Positions 5,940-6,181 of a DNA stretch of 6,181 bases are shown here, piece by piece; within the stretch, counting starts at the first letter, position 1; each line of letters opens with the position of its first letter. The position numbers and the translations under genes are program-made. The stretch is from HGM04593 sp045634085 (GTDB lineage: Bacteria; Bacteroidota; Bacteroidia; Bacteroidales; Bacteroidaceae): positions 1 through 6,181 of the forward strand of contig JAZQZM010000100.1 of assembly GCA_045634085.1 (NCBI GenBank), written 5' to 3'. The notes beneath the pieces were generated by a model. It was not told where the DNA came from and made no database searches. It saw only the letters and a list, made by a program, of their open reading frames with translations.

Positions 5940-6024
5940 AGGAGATAATATCGCAACTGACCCACAGATGCCATACTTCGTTTGGATGTGCCTTCTTCTG
6001 CTTCTCTTTATTGTGTACAAATAA
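5917..6024 (+). CDS. Possible 35-aa membrane mini-protein
   Basis: ATG 5917 to TAA 6024 encodes 35 residues. The N-terminal half is polar to neutral (MDAVMLSLGDNIATDPQ) and the C-terminal half, MPYFVWMCLLLLLFIVYK, is a single hydrophobic helix ending in a basic residue, the layout of small single-span membrane proteins. Internal ATGs occur at 5929 (Met5) and 5968 (Met18). The first ATG sits in the loop of the terminator-like hairpin, so expression would need readthrough or a nearby promoter; none matching TAnnTTTG is seen. No good ribosome binding site. A chance ORF is the main alternative. Confidence 0.25.
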   Translation: MDAVMLSLGDNIATDPQMPYFVWMCLLLLLFIVYK

Positions 6025-6040
6025 AAAGGCTCAACCAATG

Positions 6041-6064
6041 TGATCTGACCCCAAAAAGTTGGAC
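6041..6064. repeat. Terminal inverted repeat of the IS element
   Basis: A 24-bp stretch with core CTGACCCC...AAGTTGGAC, matching the general pattern of IS150-group ends. The partner repeat lies outside the window, so its exact length is not verified. Confidence 0.7.
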
Positions 6065-6081
6065 GGATTAATTAAAAAAGT

Positions 6082-6181
6082 TTATTGGTAAAGAGTTCGG
6101 TATTGCACCGGGCTCTTTCCTTTTAGTCTCAGTTTAATTCTATCATTATTGTAGTAGTGGATATACTTCCTCAGTTCCTGT
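6082..6181 (-). CDS. IS3-family transposase, C-terminal end (partial)
   Basis: The last 32 codons and a TAA stop are visible (frame beginning at 6180). The residues YIHYYNNDRIKLRLKGKSPVQYRT are the hallmark C-terminus of the OrfB DDE integrase of IS3-family elements (pattern YNxxRxxxxLKGxSPxxYR). The catalytic DDE residues lie upstream, outside the window, so activity cannot be judged. The stop lies 17 bp from the inner edge of the terminal repeat, as expected for an intact element end. The gene points toward the ribE operon, convergent with it. Confidence 0.9.
   Translation of the reverse strand, partial: QELRKYIHYYNNDRIKLRLKGKSPVQYRTLYQ

Larger units (their letters stand above)
6041..6181 (-). 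mobile_element. End of an IS3-family (IS150-like) insertion sequence, cut by window edge
   Basis: The outer end has TGATC followed by TGACCCCAAAAAGTTGGAC, a terminal repeat of the type found on IS150-group elements, beginning with the TG typical of IS3-family ends. Inside it, the minus strand carries the 3' end of a transposase. The transposase points toward this end, so this is the right (3') end of the element. The boundary could be off by a base or two (6039 also begins with TG). The other end and target duplication are not visible. Confidence 0.85.

Overview
The window looks like a chromosome segment from a member of the Bacteroidales (Bacteroides/Prevotella-like). The evidence is promoter elements of the Bacteroidetes TAnnTTTG type, the near absence of Shine-Dalgarno sequences, a secreted GH20 glycosidase typical of gut glycan degraders, a DUF5715/M15-like protein, and protein sequences that read like that group. 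Species cannot be assigned from the sequence alone.

Layout. Positions 1-2003 (minus strand) hold the first 667 codons of a secreted beta-N-acetylhexosaminidase: signal peptide, ricin-like beta-trefoil domain, GH20b-like domain and GH20 catalytic domain. Its C-terminus lies beyond the window. A 102-bp divergent intergenic region separates it from a membrane-anchored M15-like (DUF5715-type) putative peptidase at 2106-2882 (plus). That gene converges on a small acidic protein of unknown function at 2910-3155 (minus). The gap 3156-3389 carries a divergent promoter pair and two inverted repeats.

From 3390 to 5858 runs a compact five-gene plus-strand operon: riboflavin synthase alpha chain (ribE), an FMN-dependent nitroreductase-family protein, a small exported or membrane-anchored protein, a NifX/NifB-type dinitrogenase cofactor-domain protein with many Cys and His residues, and a conserved-looking helical protein of unknown function. 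The first four genes are joined by a 4-bp ATGA overlap and two 2-nt gaps, and the fifth follows after 15 nt, so co-transcription is very likely. The first two genes suggest a flavin link: RibE makes riboflavin, and the nitroreductase would use FMN derived from it. The role of the last three genes is open.

The operon ends in a likely intrinsic terminator at about 5904-5939, which overlaps the start of a possible 35-codon membrane mini-ORF. From about 6041 to the window end is one end of an IS3-family (IS150-like) insertion sequence, with its terminal inverted repeat and the last 32 codons of its transposase on the minus strand.

I found no tRNA, rRNA, CRISPR array, riboswitch or clearly new multi-gene system. 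The most interesting items are the uncharacterised tail of the riboflavin operon and the mini-ORF/terminator overlap next to the IS.
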